The notes: generated by a model from the letters alone, not told the origin. A DNA stretch of 64,000 nt from Thalassotalea hakodatensis (GCF_030295995.1 NZ_AP027365.1:1426001-1490000); one strand, 5' to 3'; counted from the stretch's first letter, positions 1 through 10,395 are shown. A program made the numbers and translations.

Positions 1-1
1 A

Positions 2-229
2 TACCCTCAAGAGCTGTTAGCAAATAGGCAAACAGGTATCGTAAAAATGCGCTATCAAGTCGCTGAAGATGGGCGTGTTTTTAATATAGAAGTTATCGAA
101 CAAAGTGGGGCAAGACAGTTTAGACGTGCTGCTCAAAAAGCTTTAGGTGCTTGGCAATACGACAAACAATTGTCTGTAAATGATACGCTTGAAGTCGTTT
201 TTGAATTCCAATTGGAAGCTAAGGAATAA
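2..229 (+). CDS. TonB C-terminal domain protein (5' truncated by window edge)
   Basis: The reading frame is open to the left edge, so the gene begins outside the window; the first ATG inside it (position 47) is internal. The visible 75 residues look like a TonB_C fold: a YP..L..R.TG-type opening, then DGRVFNIEV, then a QFRRAAQKALGAWQY segment resembling the FxxAAxxAlxxWxY signature of TonB and periplasmic TonB-like proteins. Such proteins span the periplasm and energise or contact outer-membrane receptors. The N-terminal membrane anchor cannot be seen, so a periplasmic TonB-domain protein is an alternative to a true energy transducer. Confidence 0.75.
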   Translation, partial: YPQELLANRQTGIVKMRYQVAEDGRVFNIEVIEQSGARQFRRAAQKALGAWQYDKQLSVNDTLEVVFEFQLEAKE

Positions 230-309
230 ATTTATATGACTTTAGCACTATTCGCAATTGAGGAAAGATAGATTAGTATGGCTAACACAATAATAAAAAA
301 TTATCTGTT

Positions 310-3300
310 ATGCTGCCGATTTCTGTCTTAGTTTTATTAAGCTTTTTCTATCTTATTTTACTGTTTACCATCGCCTTTGTTGGTGATAAATACACAATCT
401 CAAAGAAAGTTAAGCCGGTAGTATATAGCCTAGGGTTAGGAGTTTACTGCACCTCTTGGGCGTTTTATGGCGTAACAGGGCAGTCAGCTACCACGGGATG
501 GTGGTTTACACCAACCTATACCGGCGCGATTTTAGTGTTTATCTTCGCTTGGCCTTTAGTGTTAAAGGTTGCTCGCATTTGTCGTGAGCAGTCGTTAACC
601 TCGTTAGCCGATTTTATTGCTTCTCGCTATGGTAAATCATCTAAACTAGCTGGCTTAATTACCATTACGGCAGTGTTTGCCATTATTCCGTATATTGCTT
701 TACAGCTTAGGGCGATTACTAGCAGTTTCAACGAAGTGATTAATTATCCCGCTGAACAATCTCCTGTAGATATTACCTTATTGTTTACTGTTACCTTAGC
801 CGTGTTTGCCATATTATTCGGCACTAGGCGTATTCGCCCCTCTGAACATAACCCAGGGCTATTATTAGCGATTGCGTTTGAATCGATAGTGAAGCTATTC
901 ACCTTTTTAGCGATTGGTTTTTTTGTGTGTTTTTACATGTTTGACGGTATGACTGAACTGTTTCAACAGGCAAGCGAGCACCGTGCGGTTCAAACCATTA
1001 GCTCGCCACCCAGCTATGTTTACGTCATGCAAACGTTATTAGGCGTGTTAATGATGTTTTGTTTACCGCGTCAGTTTCATATGACTTTTATTGAATTAGA
1101 TGAAGAAAGAGAGCTTAAAACAGCACGTTGGCTTTTTCCTGTATATATGATTTTAATCAATATATTTGCATTACCTATTGCTTATGCGGGCTTAATTTTA
1201 TTTGATGGTGTGAGCGTTGGCTCTGACAGCTTTATGCTGCAATTGCCGATATTAGCGGGCAGTCAATTAATGACATTAGTGTCATTCTTAGGTGGTTTTT
1301 CTGCGGCGACGAGTATGGTGATTGTCGCAACCATTGTATTAAGTATTATGATTTCAAATGACTTGATCACACCAAAATTACTAAACCGTGAAGCACATGC
1401 AGGCCAGCTGCAAAAGCTTAGCCCTGATAAACTGCTGTTGATCCGCCGTATTGCCATTGTCATTATACTGTTAGCTGCTTATGCCTATTATCAGGTGACT
1501 TCTAATTCAGAATTATTAGCGGTTACCGGTTTAATGTCTATGTCGTTAGTTGCACAGTTTTCTCCTGCATTATTGTTAGGGTTGGTATGGCGAAAAGCGA
1601 ACCAAAAAGCGGCTTATCGCAGTATTATTGTTGGCACGCTATTTTGGGCGTACACTTTGTTATTACCTTCGCTTCATCAAAGCTTGATTAATATTGATGC
1701 ATTACTTCAGGAAGGATTTTTAGGTATTGCCTGGTTGCGTCCAACGATGATGTTTGGTTTAGAGCTCGAGTTTATTTCTCACGGTGTGTTTATTAGTCTT
1801 GTCGCGAGTTTCTTGGTATTTGTTTATTACTCTTTAGCTACTACACCGGAAGTTACCGAACAATTATATGCGGTTAACTTTATACAGCCCGATGATTCTC
1901 AGCGCGATATTAATCAAATATCTTCTGCACTCACCATTCGTGATTTACATAGTTTAGTGGCTCGTTTTTTTGGACCAACGGTCGCTGATCAGCTTATAAA
2001 TGATTATTTTCAACAGCAGGCGTTTAACTGGGAACATGTTGCCCCGGTTGCTTTAGAGCAAAAAGCAGAACAAGAGTTAGCGGGTGTTATTGGCGGTGCA
2101 TCAGCAAAACTTTTGTTTGATTCAGCAAAACGCAGACGTAGTGCACTGTTAAATGATGTGGTTGATATTGTTGATGAAGCGAGTGAGTTGCTACGCTTTA
2201 ACCGTTCGTTATTACAAGCGACCATTCAAAACGTTGAACAAGGTATTTCGGTGGTCGATAAAGAATTACGTGTTGTTGCATGGAATCGCCGCTACATAGA
2301 AATGTTTGATTACCCTGAAAAAGAGATATTTGTCGGTAGGCCAGTAGAAGAAGTATTACAGTTTAATGCAAACAGAGGCTTATTTAATAAAGATAATAGT
2401 AATGAAGAAATAGCTAAGCGAATTTCGTATTTGCAGCAAGGGAAGTCTTACCGATTTCAGCGGGTGCAAAAGAACGGTAAAGTGTATGAAATGTCTGGTA
2501 ACCCTTTGCCAGGTGGCGGCTTTGTTACCACGTATGCAGATATTACCGAATTTGTAAACACACAAAAAGCGTTAGAAGAAGTGAATGTACATCTAGAATC
2601 ACGCGTTGAGCAACGTACGCATGATTTACAGAAATTAAACTTGCACTTACAGGCGGCGAAACAAGAAGCAGAGCAAGCGAATATCAATAAAACGCGTTAT
2701 TTTGCTGCCTTAAGCCATGATTTGTTACAGCCGTTTAATGCTGCCAGCTTATTTTCTTCTATCCTTGCAGAAAAAGCAGGAGAACAAGGTGGCGATAAAG
2801 CTGATATTAAAGAATTAAGCGATAATATTCATTATTCATTGACCAATGCTGAGCAACTATTAAGTTCTATTTTAGAACTAACAAAGTTAGATGCTGGCAG
2901 CACAACGCCTTATTTAGAAGATTTTAATATAGAAAGCTTTATACGACCTATTGCGGAAGAGTTTTCTTACCTTGCCCAAAATAAGCATTTAGCATTTGAG
3001 CAACGTATTGATAATTGCGCAACACGTTCTGATAAAGCGTTATTACGACGTGTATTACAAAATTTATTGGCCAATGCGCTGCGTTATACTAATCAAGGAA
3101 CTGTTTCATTAAATGCCTATCAATTACAGCAAAAACTGATTATTGAGGTAGCTGATACAGGTGTGGGGATAAAACAAGAAGATCAACAACGTATTTTTAA
3201 TGATTTCGAGCAAATCGAAGGAGCACAAGGTAATAAGCATCATGTTGGTTTGGGGTTAGGCCTCGCCATTACTTCTCGTATTTGTAAAATTCTAGGTATT

Positions 3301-3795
3301 CCACTGTCGTTAACATCTTCAATAAACGAAGGGAGTTGTTTTACCTTATCGTTGCCAGTGATCAAAATGTCGCAGCACACAGAAGTTGACAAACTCCCCG
3401 TTATTAATCGAAATAGACGAGACTTAACGGGCTTACATGTTTTAGTGATAGATAACGATACGGCGGTATTGACGGCGATGAAACAACGCTTACTAGAATG
3501 GGGGTGTCAGGTCAGTGTTGCACACGATCAACAAACGGCTTTAGCAAAGTGTCAACAGCAGTTGCCGGAAATGATTTTGGCCGATTACCACTTAGATCAT
3601 GGTAAAACGGGTGTTGATGCGGTTAATCATATTCGTGATACTTTACAGTGTCAGATCCCTATCATTATCAATTCTGCTGATCATTCCGAAGAGCTTTATG
3701 AGCAAGTCGTTGAGAATAACTTTATTTTTATAAATAAGCCGGTAAAGCCTGCGGCATTAAAGCGGACGATAAAATCTTTGATGAAAACGGTATAA
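310..3795 (+). CDS. crbS: CrbS-type hybrid sensor histidine kinase with SSS (symporter) domain
   Basis: 1161 aa. The first ~500 residues are about a dozen hydrophobic helices of the sodium:solute symporter fold. A linker and PAS domain follow (VEQGISVVDKELRVVAWN, ~640-750), then a coiled segment, a HisKA domain with phospho-accepting His near residue 803 (AALSHDLLQPF), a HATPase domain (NLLANALRY, DTGVGI, GLGLGLAI) and a C-terminal receiver with Asp near 1092 (ILADYHLD). This is the CrbS/MxtR architecture, known in Vibrio and Pseudomonas to control acetate use (acs) through a LuxR-type partner. That partner lies convergently next door. The start at 310 fits the first helix but its ribosome-binding site is weak. 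The assignment to CrbS rests on architecture plus neighbour. Confidence 0.85.
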   Translation: MLPISVLVLLSFFYLILLFTIAFVGDKYTISKKVKPVVYSLGLGVYCTSWAFYGVTGQSATTGWWFTPTYTGAILVFIFAWPLVLKVARICREQSLTSLADFIASRYGKSSKLAGLITITAVFAIIPYIALQLRAITSSFNEVINYPAEQSPVDITLLFTVTLAVFAILFGTRRIRPSEHNPGLLLAIAFESIVKLFTFLAIGFFVCFYMFDGMTELFQQASEHRAVQTISSPPSYVYVMQTLLGVLMMFCLPRQFHMTFIELDEERELKTARWLFPVYMILINIFALPIAYAGLILFDGVSVGSDSFMLQLPILAGSQLMTLVSFLGGFSAATSMVIVATIVLSIMISNDLITPKLLNREAHAGQLQKLSPDKLLLIRRIAIVIILLAAYAYYQVTSNSELLAVTGLMSMSLVAQFSPALLLGLVWRKANQKAAYRSIIVGTLFWAYTLLLPSLHQSLINIDALLQEGFLGIAWLRPTMMFGLELEFISHGVFISLVASFLVFVYYSLATTPEVTEQLYAVNFIQPDDSQRDINQISSALTIRDLHSLVARFFGPTVADQLINDYFQQQAFNWEHVAPVALEQKAEQELAGVIGGASAKLLFDSAKRRRSALLNDVVDIVDEASELLRFNRSLLQATIQNVEQGISVVDKELRVVAWNRRYIEMFDYPEKEIFVGRPVEEVLQFNANRGLFNKDNSNEEIAKRISYLQQGKSYRFQRVQKNGKVYEMSGNPLPGGGFVTTYADITEFVNTQKALEEVNVHLESRVEQRTHDLQKLNLHLQAAKQEAEQANINKTRYFAALSHDLLQPFNAASLFSSILAEKAGEQGGDKADIKELSDNIHYSLTNAEQLLSSILELTKLDAGSTTPYLEDFNIESFIRPIAEEFSYLAQNKHLAFEQRIDNCATRSDKALLRRVLQNLLANALRYTNQGTVSLNAYQLQQKLIIEVADTGVGIKQEDQQRIFNDFEQIEGAQGNKHHVGLGLGLAITSRICKILGIPLSLTSSINEGSCFTLSLPVIKMSQHTEVDKLPVINRNRRDLTGLHVLVIDNDTAVLTAMKQRLLEWGCQVSVAHDQQTALAKCQQQLPEMILADYHLDHGKTGVDAVNHIRDTLQCQIPIIINSADHSEELYEQVVENNFIFINKPVKPAALKRTIKSLMKTV

Positions 3796-3844
3796 TACCT
3801 CTATAAACGAGATGTTTTGCAATATTACTCTTTATACTAAATAG

Positions 3845-4507
3845 CTAGGTAGATGACTGTGGTGTCATCTGTTTTAGGTTTTGAAATAACATACTGGCTT
3901 GTGTTCGGTTATTCACTTGAAGTTTTTGTAGTATCGCTGAAACATGATTTTTGACGGTTGGCTCTTGAATATTCATTTCCCAGGCTATTTGTTTGTTTAA
4001 CAAGCCATCCGCGATCATTTGTAATACACGATATTGTGCAGGCGTGAGTTTATGGAGTTTATCAGCGAGTGCTTTAGCTGGAGTTGGCTCAATGTTCGTA
4101 AGATCAATTCCGGCGGGTAACCAGGTTTCACCATCTAATACTTCTTCGATTGCGGCGGCAATTTGATCTAATGAGGCTGATTTAGGGATATACCCACTTG
4201 CGCCTAAATCAATAGCTTTGCTGATAACACTGGGCTCTTCTGTCGCAGAAACCATGACCACTTGAATGTCTTGATAGGCATTTTTGATTGAGGTTAACCC
4301 TGTAAAACCTTCATTGCCTGGCATGTTTAAGTCAAGGAAAATAAGTTCAATATCAGGGTGTTGTTGAATCACTTTGATAAGATTGTCGTAGCAATCCGCT
4401 TCAATTATTTCGCTAGTTGGTAATACCTTACTCGCTGCTTGAATTAGTGCAGTTCTAAATAATGGATGATCATCGGCAACTGCTAATTTCACAATTTCTT
4501 CACTCAT
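3845..4507 (-). CDS. crbR: LuxR-family response regulator CrbR-like
   Basis: 220 aa. An N-terminal receiver domain shows the acidic pair in AVADDHP, the phosphorylation Asp in IELIFLDLNMPG (near residue 58) and the conserved Lys in GYIPKSAS. The C-terminal LuxR/NarL helix-turn-helix reads LTPAQYRVLQMIADGLLNKQIAWEM..PTVKNHVSAIL. It is convergent with the CrbS-type kinase, 49 nt apart, with no obvious terminator between. Known homologues (CrbR, ErdR) activate acetyl-CoA synthetase genes. No acs gene lies in this window, so the target is inferred from the family. The neighbouring 3-hydroxybutyrate locus would produce acetyl-CoA, which fits the theme. Confidence 0.82.
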   Translation of the reverse strand: MSEEIVKLAVADDHPLFRTALIQAASKVLPTSEIIEADCYDNLIKVIQQHPDIELIFLDLNMPGNEGFTGLTSIKNAYQDIQVVMVSATEEPSVISKAIDLGASGYIPKSASLDQIAAAIEEVLDGETWLPAGIDLTNIEPTPAKALADKLHKLTPAQYRVLQMIADGLLNKQIAWEMNIQEPTVKNHVSAILQKLQVNNRTQASMLFQNLKQMTPQSST

Positions 4508-4531
4508 AATAAACCTTAATACAACTATTTA

Positions 4532-4570
4532 AACAGAATGAAGAAGAGGGCGCTAGTGCCCCCTTCTGTT
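4532..4570 (-). terminator. Hairpin terminator after the TonB-dependent receptor
   Basis: Read on the minus strand, AACAGAAGGGGGC and GCCCTCTTC-ATTCTGTT form a long stem around ACTAGC with one bulge, followed by an AT-rich tail (TTAAAT). It sits 11 nt beyond the receptor stop codon and before crbR, so it separates two minus-strand genes. Confidence 0.65.
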
Positions 4571-4581
4571 TATGCTAAAAG

Positions 4582-6861
4582 TTAAAAACGATAGCCTACT
4601 GTTAAGTGAATGGTTCGTGGATCACCGTAGTAGCCAATAAGGGTGGTATCGCCACCAAAACCAGGGCCGTATGAACCGTCTGGATTGCGACTAGTGAAGT
4701 TATAGCCACCTACCATGTACTCTTCATCGGTAATGTTTTTCGCATGTAAACCACCATACCAATTACCATCATTTCCTTCCCAAGTAATGCTGGCGTTAAC
4801 TTGGCCAAAACCGTCTTGATTTAATGAATCATCATCTTCGAAGATAATGTATTCATCGCGATAGTAATAACCGGTATTAAACATAAAAATACCCATGTCT
4901 GTTTCTAAGAGATAATTCGCTGATACACTAAAAGTGTTATCGGGGGTATTTGATAAGCCGACTAACGGAACGTTAATATTTTCATCTTGTTCAATATCAG
5001 CTGAAATGTGCCCGTAAGCCATATTTATCGTTAAGTTTTCACTGGCTAACCATGTAACCTCTGCTTCAATACCTTGTACATCAGAACTTGCCGCATTTGC
5101 TAAGTTTTGACCTAAATCTGTTGGGTTTTCTTGTGGTAGAACAACAATATATTGTCTATCTTCATGTTTGGTTGCAAAGGCGGTTATGTTAGTTCTTAAG
5201 TTATCAGTCCAATCTTTTTTCAAACCAATTTCGAAAGAGTCAACGATTTCTGGATCAGCTGCGTTTTCATTGGCACCAGCGCGTGGGTTAAAGGTACCTG
5301 ACTTAAAACCTTGTGAGTAGCTGGCAAAATACATGGTATCGCTGTCAGCTTGATATTCAATACCTATACGTGGCGTAAAGCGTGACCATTCATCAGATTT
5401 CATGGTATCTAAAATGCCATCACCGTTACTATCTTTACCTAACACTTGTGTTTGCGGTAAATTAGGATCTTGCGTATAGCCGTCAATCCAGTTGTCGTAA
5501 GGGTATACAATGCTTGCGTAAGTATCTGAATACACATCAGCTTTACGTTCTTCTTTGGTATAACGAGCACCTAGTGTTAACGACATTTTGTCGGTTAAAT
5601 CAATATTGCTTTGTATATAGGCAGCAACAGAGTCGCTCTCATTACAGCCTGATTTTTCAGCTGTTAAACTTAAAAAGATGATCGCATCATACTTACCGCA
5701 AGACTCACCTGAATAGTGATATAAACCACCCACTATATTAAAGCCATTACCACGGTAACTTGCTTGGATCTCATGGCTTGAGTTTTCGTCATCATACACC
5801 GCAGGTACATCAAAAATTTGCAAGCTAGTGTTATCAAAATCTATATTAGTTGGTGAATAACTTTCACGGCTTGCTCCCACGTACTTGAATGAGAGGTTAT
5901 CAGTTGCTTGCCAGTCGATGGTTAAACTTAAGCCCTCAAGTTCAACTTTATTCCAAGTCGGCAAGCTGGTGTAAGAATCAAATTTGCTATCAGGAATAGC
6001 AGCATCTGGTGCTAATAAACTTGGTAGTAGTCGATACCCGCCCTTGGAATTTGAATCATCATCTGTTTTATCCCACGCTAAACGCATGAAGAGGTTATCA
6101 GTGGCATGATATTCTAATGTTAAACGAGATGCAGTTAGATCTTTGTTATAGTTTTCAGTATCTTCACCGGCAGGCGCTACCAAAAATTCACCAAAACCAT
6201 CACGATTTAATGTGCCGTGGCCAAAGCCAAGATAAAGTTTTTCATCAATTAAGGGAATTTGCCCCGTAATTTTTAAATCACGTTGGTTATAACTGCCCAC
6301 CGTTGCTTCAATATTAAATTCAGTATCACCTGACATAGGTTTGGTGACATACTTAATAGCACCACCTGTAGTATTTTTACCATAAAGTGTGCCTTGTGGG
6401 CCACGTAGCACCTCAATGCGTTCAACATCGAGTAAATCTAGCACAGCCCCTTGCGGTCGAGCCATGTAAACGTCATCGATATATATACCAACACCCGGTT
6501 CATAGCCCCATAAAGGGTCTTGTTGACCAATACCACGAATGAAGGCAGTAAGTGTTGAGTTTGTTCCTCGGCTAGCTTGTAACGTGGTGTTTGGAGAAAA
6601 TCGCTCTATCTCAGTAATGTTTGCAATACCATTTTCTGCTAATTCTGCAGCGCCAACTGAAGTGACGGCAATAGGTACTTCTTGTAAACTTTCAGTGGTT
6701 TTACGCGCTGTAACTTCAATGCGTTCTAACCCTTGTTTTTTAACGGCTTCTTCTTCTGCCGCAATAATATTACCTGAAAAGATCGCTGAACTAATTGCGA
6801 TAGCACAGAGTGATTTGCTGTAGCGTGAAGCCTTGTTCACATTTATGTTTGTATATTTCAT
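4582..6861 (-). CDS. TonB-dependent receptor next to 3-hydroxybutyrate locus
   Basis: 759 aa. A signal peptide (hydrophobic stretch ending near NIIAAEE) is followed by a TonB-box-like RIEVTARK segment. The plug domain has SLQEVPIAVTSV, GVGIYIDDVYMAR and VERIEVLRGPQGTLYGKN, typical of iron-complex/substrate TonB-dependent receptors, and a beta barrel ends in an aromatic residue (LTVGYRF). It is transcribed divergently from the permease that opens the hydroxybutyrate operon. Family members import siderophores, vitamins, sugars and other organic substrates. Import of hydroxybutyrate oligomers or esters is my inference from position only; the substrate cannot be read from sequence. Confidence 0.9.
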   Translation of the reverse strand: MKYTNINVNKASRYSKSLCAIAISSAIFSGNIIAAEEEAVKKQGLERIEVTARKTTESLQEVPIAVTSVGAAELAENGIANITEIERFSPNTTLQASRGTNSTLTAFIRGIGQQDPLWGYEPGVGIYIDDVYMARPQGAVLDLLDVERIEVLRGPQGTLYGKNTTGGAIKYVTKPMSGDTEFNIEATVGSYNQRDLKITGQIPLIDEKLYLGFGHGTLNRDGFGEFLVAPAGEDTENYNKDLTASRLTLEYHATDNLFMRLAWDKTDDDSNSKGGYRLLPSLLAPDAAIPDSKFDSYTSLPTWNKVELEGLSLTIDWQATDNLSFKYVGASRESYSPTNIDFDNTSLQIFDVPAVYDDENSSHEIQASYRGNGFNIVGGLYHYSGESCGKYDAIIFLSLTAEKSGCNESDSVAAYIQSNIDLTDKMSLTLGARYTKEERKADVYSDTYASIVYPYDNWIDGYTQDPNLPQTQVLGKDSNGDGILDTMKSDEWSRFTPRIGIEYQADSDTMYFASYSQGFKSGTFNPRAGANENAADPEIVDSFEIGLKKDWTDNLRTNITAFATKHEDRQYIVVLPQENPTDLGQNLANAASSDVQGIEAEVTWLASENLTINMAYGHISADIEQDENINVPLVGLSNTPDNTFSVSANYLLETDMGIFMFNTGYYYRDEYIIFEDDDSLNQDGFGQVNASITWEGNDGNWYGGLHAKNITDEEYMVGGYNFTSRNPDGSYGPGFGGDTTLIGYYGDPRTIHLTVGYRF

Positions 6862-6980
6862 ACTTCCCCCGATGGATTTCTTCTTATCTTTTTTATCTAT
6901 AGGTTTATGTTTATCGTTATTTGTTGTGATTATGTTTCAGTCGCTTATTAATCTAGTCGAAGCGTTTCCATCTGTATGTG

Positions 6981-6992
6981 GTACTTAAGTAC
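6981..6992. promoter_or_regulatory. 12-bp palindrome in divergent receptor/permease intergenic region
   Basis: GTACTTAAGTAC is a perfect palindrome midway between the divergent receptor and permease starts, where a shared operator would be expected. No regulator gene lies in this cluster and I cannot assign a binding family. The remaining sequence is AT-rich without other clear structure. Confidence 0.25.
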
Positions 6993-7139
6993 TATACCTA
7001 TTTCTGCGTTCGCGTTTAATAATGAATGAGTCATTTACGTATTGAATGTTGATAAAAGCATCAACCGTAAATATGCCGCGTGTTGTGAGTGAACTATTTT
7101 CAGTCAAAAAATAACTCTAATATAACGCAGGAACGGCTT

Positions 7140-8435
7140 ATGATAAGTATGATTGGCTTGGTAGGAGGGCTTATATTGCTCGTGATTCTTACCATGCGGG
7201 GGATGAATTTATTCATTAGCGCCCCATTGTGTGCACTTTTTGTTGCACTAACAAATGGTATGACGTTACTCACGGGTGATGTACATTTTGTTAGTACCTA
7301 TATGTCAGGCTTTACCAGCTTTATTGCTGCTTGGTTTTTCATGTTTTTGCTTGGTTCATTGTTTGGTAAATTCATGGAGGATACTGGTGCAGCTGACAGC
7401 GTAGCACGATATATTGTCGACAAACTTGGCATGAAAAAAGCGGTATTTGCTGTTGTAGCTGCCTGCGCCATTTTAACTTATGGCGGGGTTAACTTATTTG
7501 TGGTCGCTTTCTCGGTTTATCCTATGGCGTTAAGTTTGTTTAAAGATGCAAATTTACCACGTCGTTTTATTCCAGCAACGCTTGCCTTCGGTTCTGTTAC
7601 CTTCACCATGACATCTGCTGGCTCTCCAGAAATTCAAAACTGGATCCCAATTAAGTATTTAGGCACCACACCTTATGCTGGTTGGGAAGTCAGTTTGGTC
7701 GTTGCTTTGTTTATGGCATTGTTTGGTTATTGGTGGCTTAACCGTTTAATTGGTAAAGCTGTCGCTAATGGTGAAGTGTTTGAACACAGAGAAGATGACC
7801 CTGAAATACCTGAACGTGATTATCCACATCCAATCACGGGTGTGATTCCTTTATTAGTGGTACTTGGCTTATCGTTTACGTTACATCATGATTTTGGTCA
7901 TAACGCATTAATTATTGCATTAGCTGGTGGTGTACTCAGTATTTTAGCGATAAACAATAAATACTTTCATCACCTATCAAACGCAGTAACCGAAGGAACG
8001 AATGGTGCGTTAATCGCTATTGGTAACACTGCCGCAGTGGTTGGTTTTGGTGCTGTCGCTAAATCAACAGACGGCTTTCAGCTAGCAGTAGAAATTATGA
8101 CTCAGGTACCCGGTAATGAACTCATCGGCGCTGCTGTTGCGGTAACCGTGATTGCAGGTTTAACTGGCTCTGCTTCAGGTGGCCAAGCAATCGCATTACC
8201 GTTATTAGCACCGCATTATTTAGATCAAGGGGTTAATCCAGAAGAGCTTCACCGTGTAGTGGCAATCAGCTCTGGTGCATTAGATACCTTACCGCATAAC
8301 GGTTATGTTGTTACAACGATAAGAGCAATCTGTAAAGAAACGCATGCGAGTGCATATTTGTCGATGTTTGCTATGACAGGTATCGTCCCTCTGATAGGCT
8401 TAATACTTGCTATTAGTTTGTTTATATTATTTTAA
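7140..8435 (+). CDS. GntP/CitMHS-type permease, probable 3-hydroxybutyrate importer
   Basis: 431 aa from ATG 7140. I prefer this start over the in-frame GTG at 7089 because AGGA lies 7 nt upstream and the protein then opens directly with the first hydrophobic helix (MISMIGLVGGLILLV). About 11-12 hydrophobic segments are visible, with glycine-rich loops such as GLTGSASGGQAIALPLLAP and SSGALDTLPHNG typical of GntP/CitMHS carboxylate transporters. It opens an operon with an esterase, bdhA and scoAB, so the likely substrate is 3-hydroxybutyrate or a related short hydroxyacid. The substrate is inferred from context. Confidence 0.8.
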   Translation: MISMIGLVGGLILLVILTMRGMNLFISAPLCALFVALTNGMTLLTGDVHFVSTYMSGFTSFIAAWFFMFLLGSLFGKFMEDTGAADSVARYIVDKLGMKKAVFAVVAACAILTYGGVNLFVVAFSVYPMALSLFKDANLPRRFIPATLAFGSVTFTMTSAGSPEIQNWIPIKYLGTTPYAGWEVSLVVALFMALFGYWWLNRLIGKAVANGEVFEHREDDPEIPERDYPHPITGVIPLLVVLGLSFTLHHDFGHNALIIALAGGVLSILAINNKYFHHLSNAVTEGTNGALIAIGNTAAVVGFGAVAKSTDGFQLAVEIMTQVPGNELIGAAVAVTVIAGLTGSASGGQAIALPLLAPHYLDQGVNPEELHRVVAISSGALDTLPHNGYVVTTIRAICKETHASAYLSMFAMTGIVPLIGLILAISLFILF

Positions 8436-8450
8436 TAAAAAGAGAACCTT

Positions 8451-9620
8451 ATGATGAATTTTCAACGCACAATTTGTTTATTTTTACTTGTGTTTGCTAG
8501 CAACCTTTGGGCAAGCGAGCTTATCGTAGAAAAACAAAAGTTCACCTTAGATAACTTCAAAACCTTTAATGGCAAATTAATCAAGCAAGTGAATGTTGGC
8601 TGGGAAGCTTACGGCACATTGAATGAAGATAAATCGAATGTCATTTTAATCACTCATTACTTCACGGGTAATTCACATGCAGCAGGAAAATACAGTAAGC
8701 AAGATGCAATGCCTGGTTATTGGGATAGCATTATTGGCCCTGGAAAAGCCATTGATACCAATAAATACTATGTGATCAGCTCTGATACGTTAGTTAATGC
8801 TAGTGCCTTTGATAAAAAGGTTATTACAACTGGGCCTGCAAGTATCAACCCTGAAACGGGTAAGCCTTATGGATTAAGCTTCCCAGTAGTAACCATTCGC
8901 GACTTTGTTAATGTACAAAAAGCACTAATAGATAGTTTAGGAATTAACAAATTACATGCTGTGATTGGCGCTTCTATGGGATCAATGCAAGCGTTAGAGT
9001 GGGCTGTCGCTTACCCTGATATGGTTGAACGTATGGTGTCAGTTATTGGTATTGGCCAATCTGATGCGTGGTTAGTCGCAGGATTAGAAAAATGGTCAGC
9101 ACCAATCAAACAAGATCCAAAGTGGAATAACGGTGATTATTATCAAAGTGAAGCTCCTAATACGGGTTTAATGTATTCGCTTGCCACTATTACTCAAGAA
9201 GCAATGCATCCTGCGATTTTTAATGCTTCGAATCCTACCCATAAGAATATAGTAGATGGCGCTTTAAACGATATTAATGCAACGTTTCCTGTGGTTGATT
9301 GGCTATATGGCGCAGCAAAAGCCAGAGTAAATACAATGGACGCTAATCATATTTTGTATCTTGTGCGGGCAAGTCAACTATTTATTGCAGGACATAATAA
9401 TGATTTATCAGCAAGTTTAGCGAAAGTAACCGCGAAGTCACTGTTTTTACCAGCTACTAACGACTTATTGTTGTATCCAGAAATGGCGAAAAAAACCCAT
9501 GAAATGTTAGGGGATAAAAGCCAGTACGAAGAAATTAATGGCATGTGGGGACACTTAGACGGTTTATTCACCATACAACAAAAAGCTAAAACGTTAAGTG
9601 ACTTTTTGGAGCAGGAGTAA
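8451..9620 (+). CDS. Exported E22/MetX-like alpha/beta-hydrolase esterase
   Basis: 389 aa. An N-terminal signal peptide (MMNFQRTICLFLLVFASNLWA) predicts export. The body resembles homoserine O-acetyltransferase-like hydrolases: THYFTGNSHAAG oxyanion region, nucleophile elbow GASMGSMQ (Ser near 176), a candidate acid in PATNDLLLYPE and His in GMWGHLDGL. Export and operon position argue against a biosynthetic MetX role. It sits between the permease (15 nt upstream) and bdhA (stop/start overlap). I infer that it hydrolyses an ester or oligomer of 3-hydroxybutyrate in the periplasm, feeding the permease and dehydrogenase; this is untested. Confidence 0.78.
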   Translation: MMNFQRTICLFLLVFASNLWASELIVEKQKFTLDNFKTFNGKLIKQVNVGWEAYGTLNEDKSNVILITHYFTGNSHAAGKYSKQDAMPGYWDSIIGPGKAIDTNKYYVISSDTLVNASAFDKKVITTGPASINPETGKPYGLSFPVVTIRDFVNVQKALIDSLGINKLHAVIGASMGSMQALEWAVAYPDMVERMVSVIGIGQSDAWLVAGLEKWSAPIKQDPKWNNGDYYQSEAPNTGLMYSLATITQEAMHPAIFNASNPTHKNIVDGALNDINATFPVVDWLYGAAKARVNTMDANHILYLVRASQLFIAGHNNDLSASLAKVTAKSLFLPATNDLLLYPEMAKKTHEMLGDKSQYEEINGMWGHLDGLFTIQQKAKTLSDFLEQE

Positions 9621-10387
9621 TGAAAAATAAAACGGTCCTTATTACCGGAGCTGCAAGCGGTATTGGCTTTAGCATTGCTCAATTACTGGCAAAGCAACAG
9701 GCGTCGGTGATTATCACCGATGTCAGCGAAGAAGCGGCGCAACAAGCAAAACAAACATTAATAGCAGAAGGTTTTTCTGTTGATGCATATAAACTTGATG
9801 TAACCAATGAAAATGATATTGCTCACTTAGTGGAAACACTCGGCAATACACCAATTGATATTTTAATTAATAATGCAGGCATACAACACGTTTCACGGTT
9901 AGAGGAGTTCCCGATGGGGGCTTGGCAAAAAATCGTTGATATATTGTTAACGGGGCCGGCAAGAACCTGTAAAGCAATATTACCTAAAATGCGTGAACAT
10001 GGTTTTGGACGCATTATTAATATTGGTTCGATTCACGGTTTAGTTGCCTCACCTTATAAATCGGCCTATGTGGCAGCTAAGCACGGATTAATCGGTTTTT
10101 CTAAGGTTATCGCGCTAGAAACTGCTGATTGCGATATCACGATAAATACCATTTGTCCTGCGTATGTCAAAACCCCTCTAGTGGAAAAACAAATTGCAGA
10201 TCAAGCAAAAGAACATGGCATTAGCGAGGATGAGGTGATTGAAAAAATAATGTTGGCACCAATGCCGAAAAAAGCCTTTATCGATATGGAAGAAATAGCC
10301 GCAACCGTGCAATTTCTTGCGAGTGAAAATGCCAGAAATATGACCGGTCAAGCCCTAGTGCTGGATGGCGGTTGGACAGTTAAATAG
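9620..10387 (+). CDS. bdhA: 3-hydroxybutyrate dehydrogenase
   Basis: 255 aa short-chain dehydrogenase. It has the NAD-binding TGAASGIG motif at the N terminus, NNAG, catalytic Ser in NIGSIHG, and Tyr-Lys in SAYVAAKHG; the [17 protein letters not shown] segment is characteristic of D-3-hydroxybutyrate dehydrogenases. It oxidises 3-hydroxybutyrate to acetoacetate with NAD+. Its ATG overlaps the esterase stop (TAATG) with AGGAG just upstream, so it is translationally coupled. The next two genes encode the CoA-transferase that consumes its product, which makes the assignment firm. Confidence 0.93.
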   Translation: MKNKTVLITGAASGIGFSIAQLLAKQQASVIITDVSEEAAQQAKQTLIAEGFSVDAYKLDVTNENDIAHLVETLGNTPIDILINNAGIQHVSRLEEFPMGAWQKIVDILLTGPARTCKAILPKMREHGFGRIINIGSIHGLVASPYKSAYVAAKHGLIGFSKVIALETADCDITINTICPAYVKTPLVEKQIADQAKEHGISEDEVIEKIMLAPMPKKAFIDMEEIAATVQFLASENARNMTGQALVLDGGWTVK

Positions 10388-10395
10388 GAACAAAC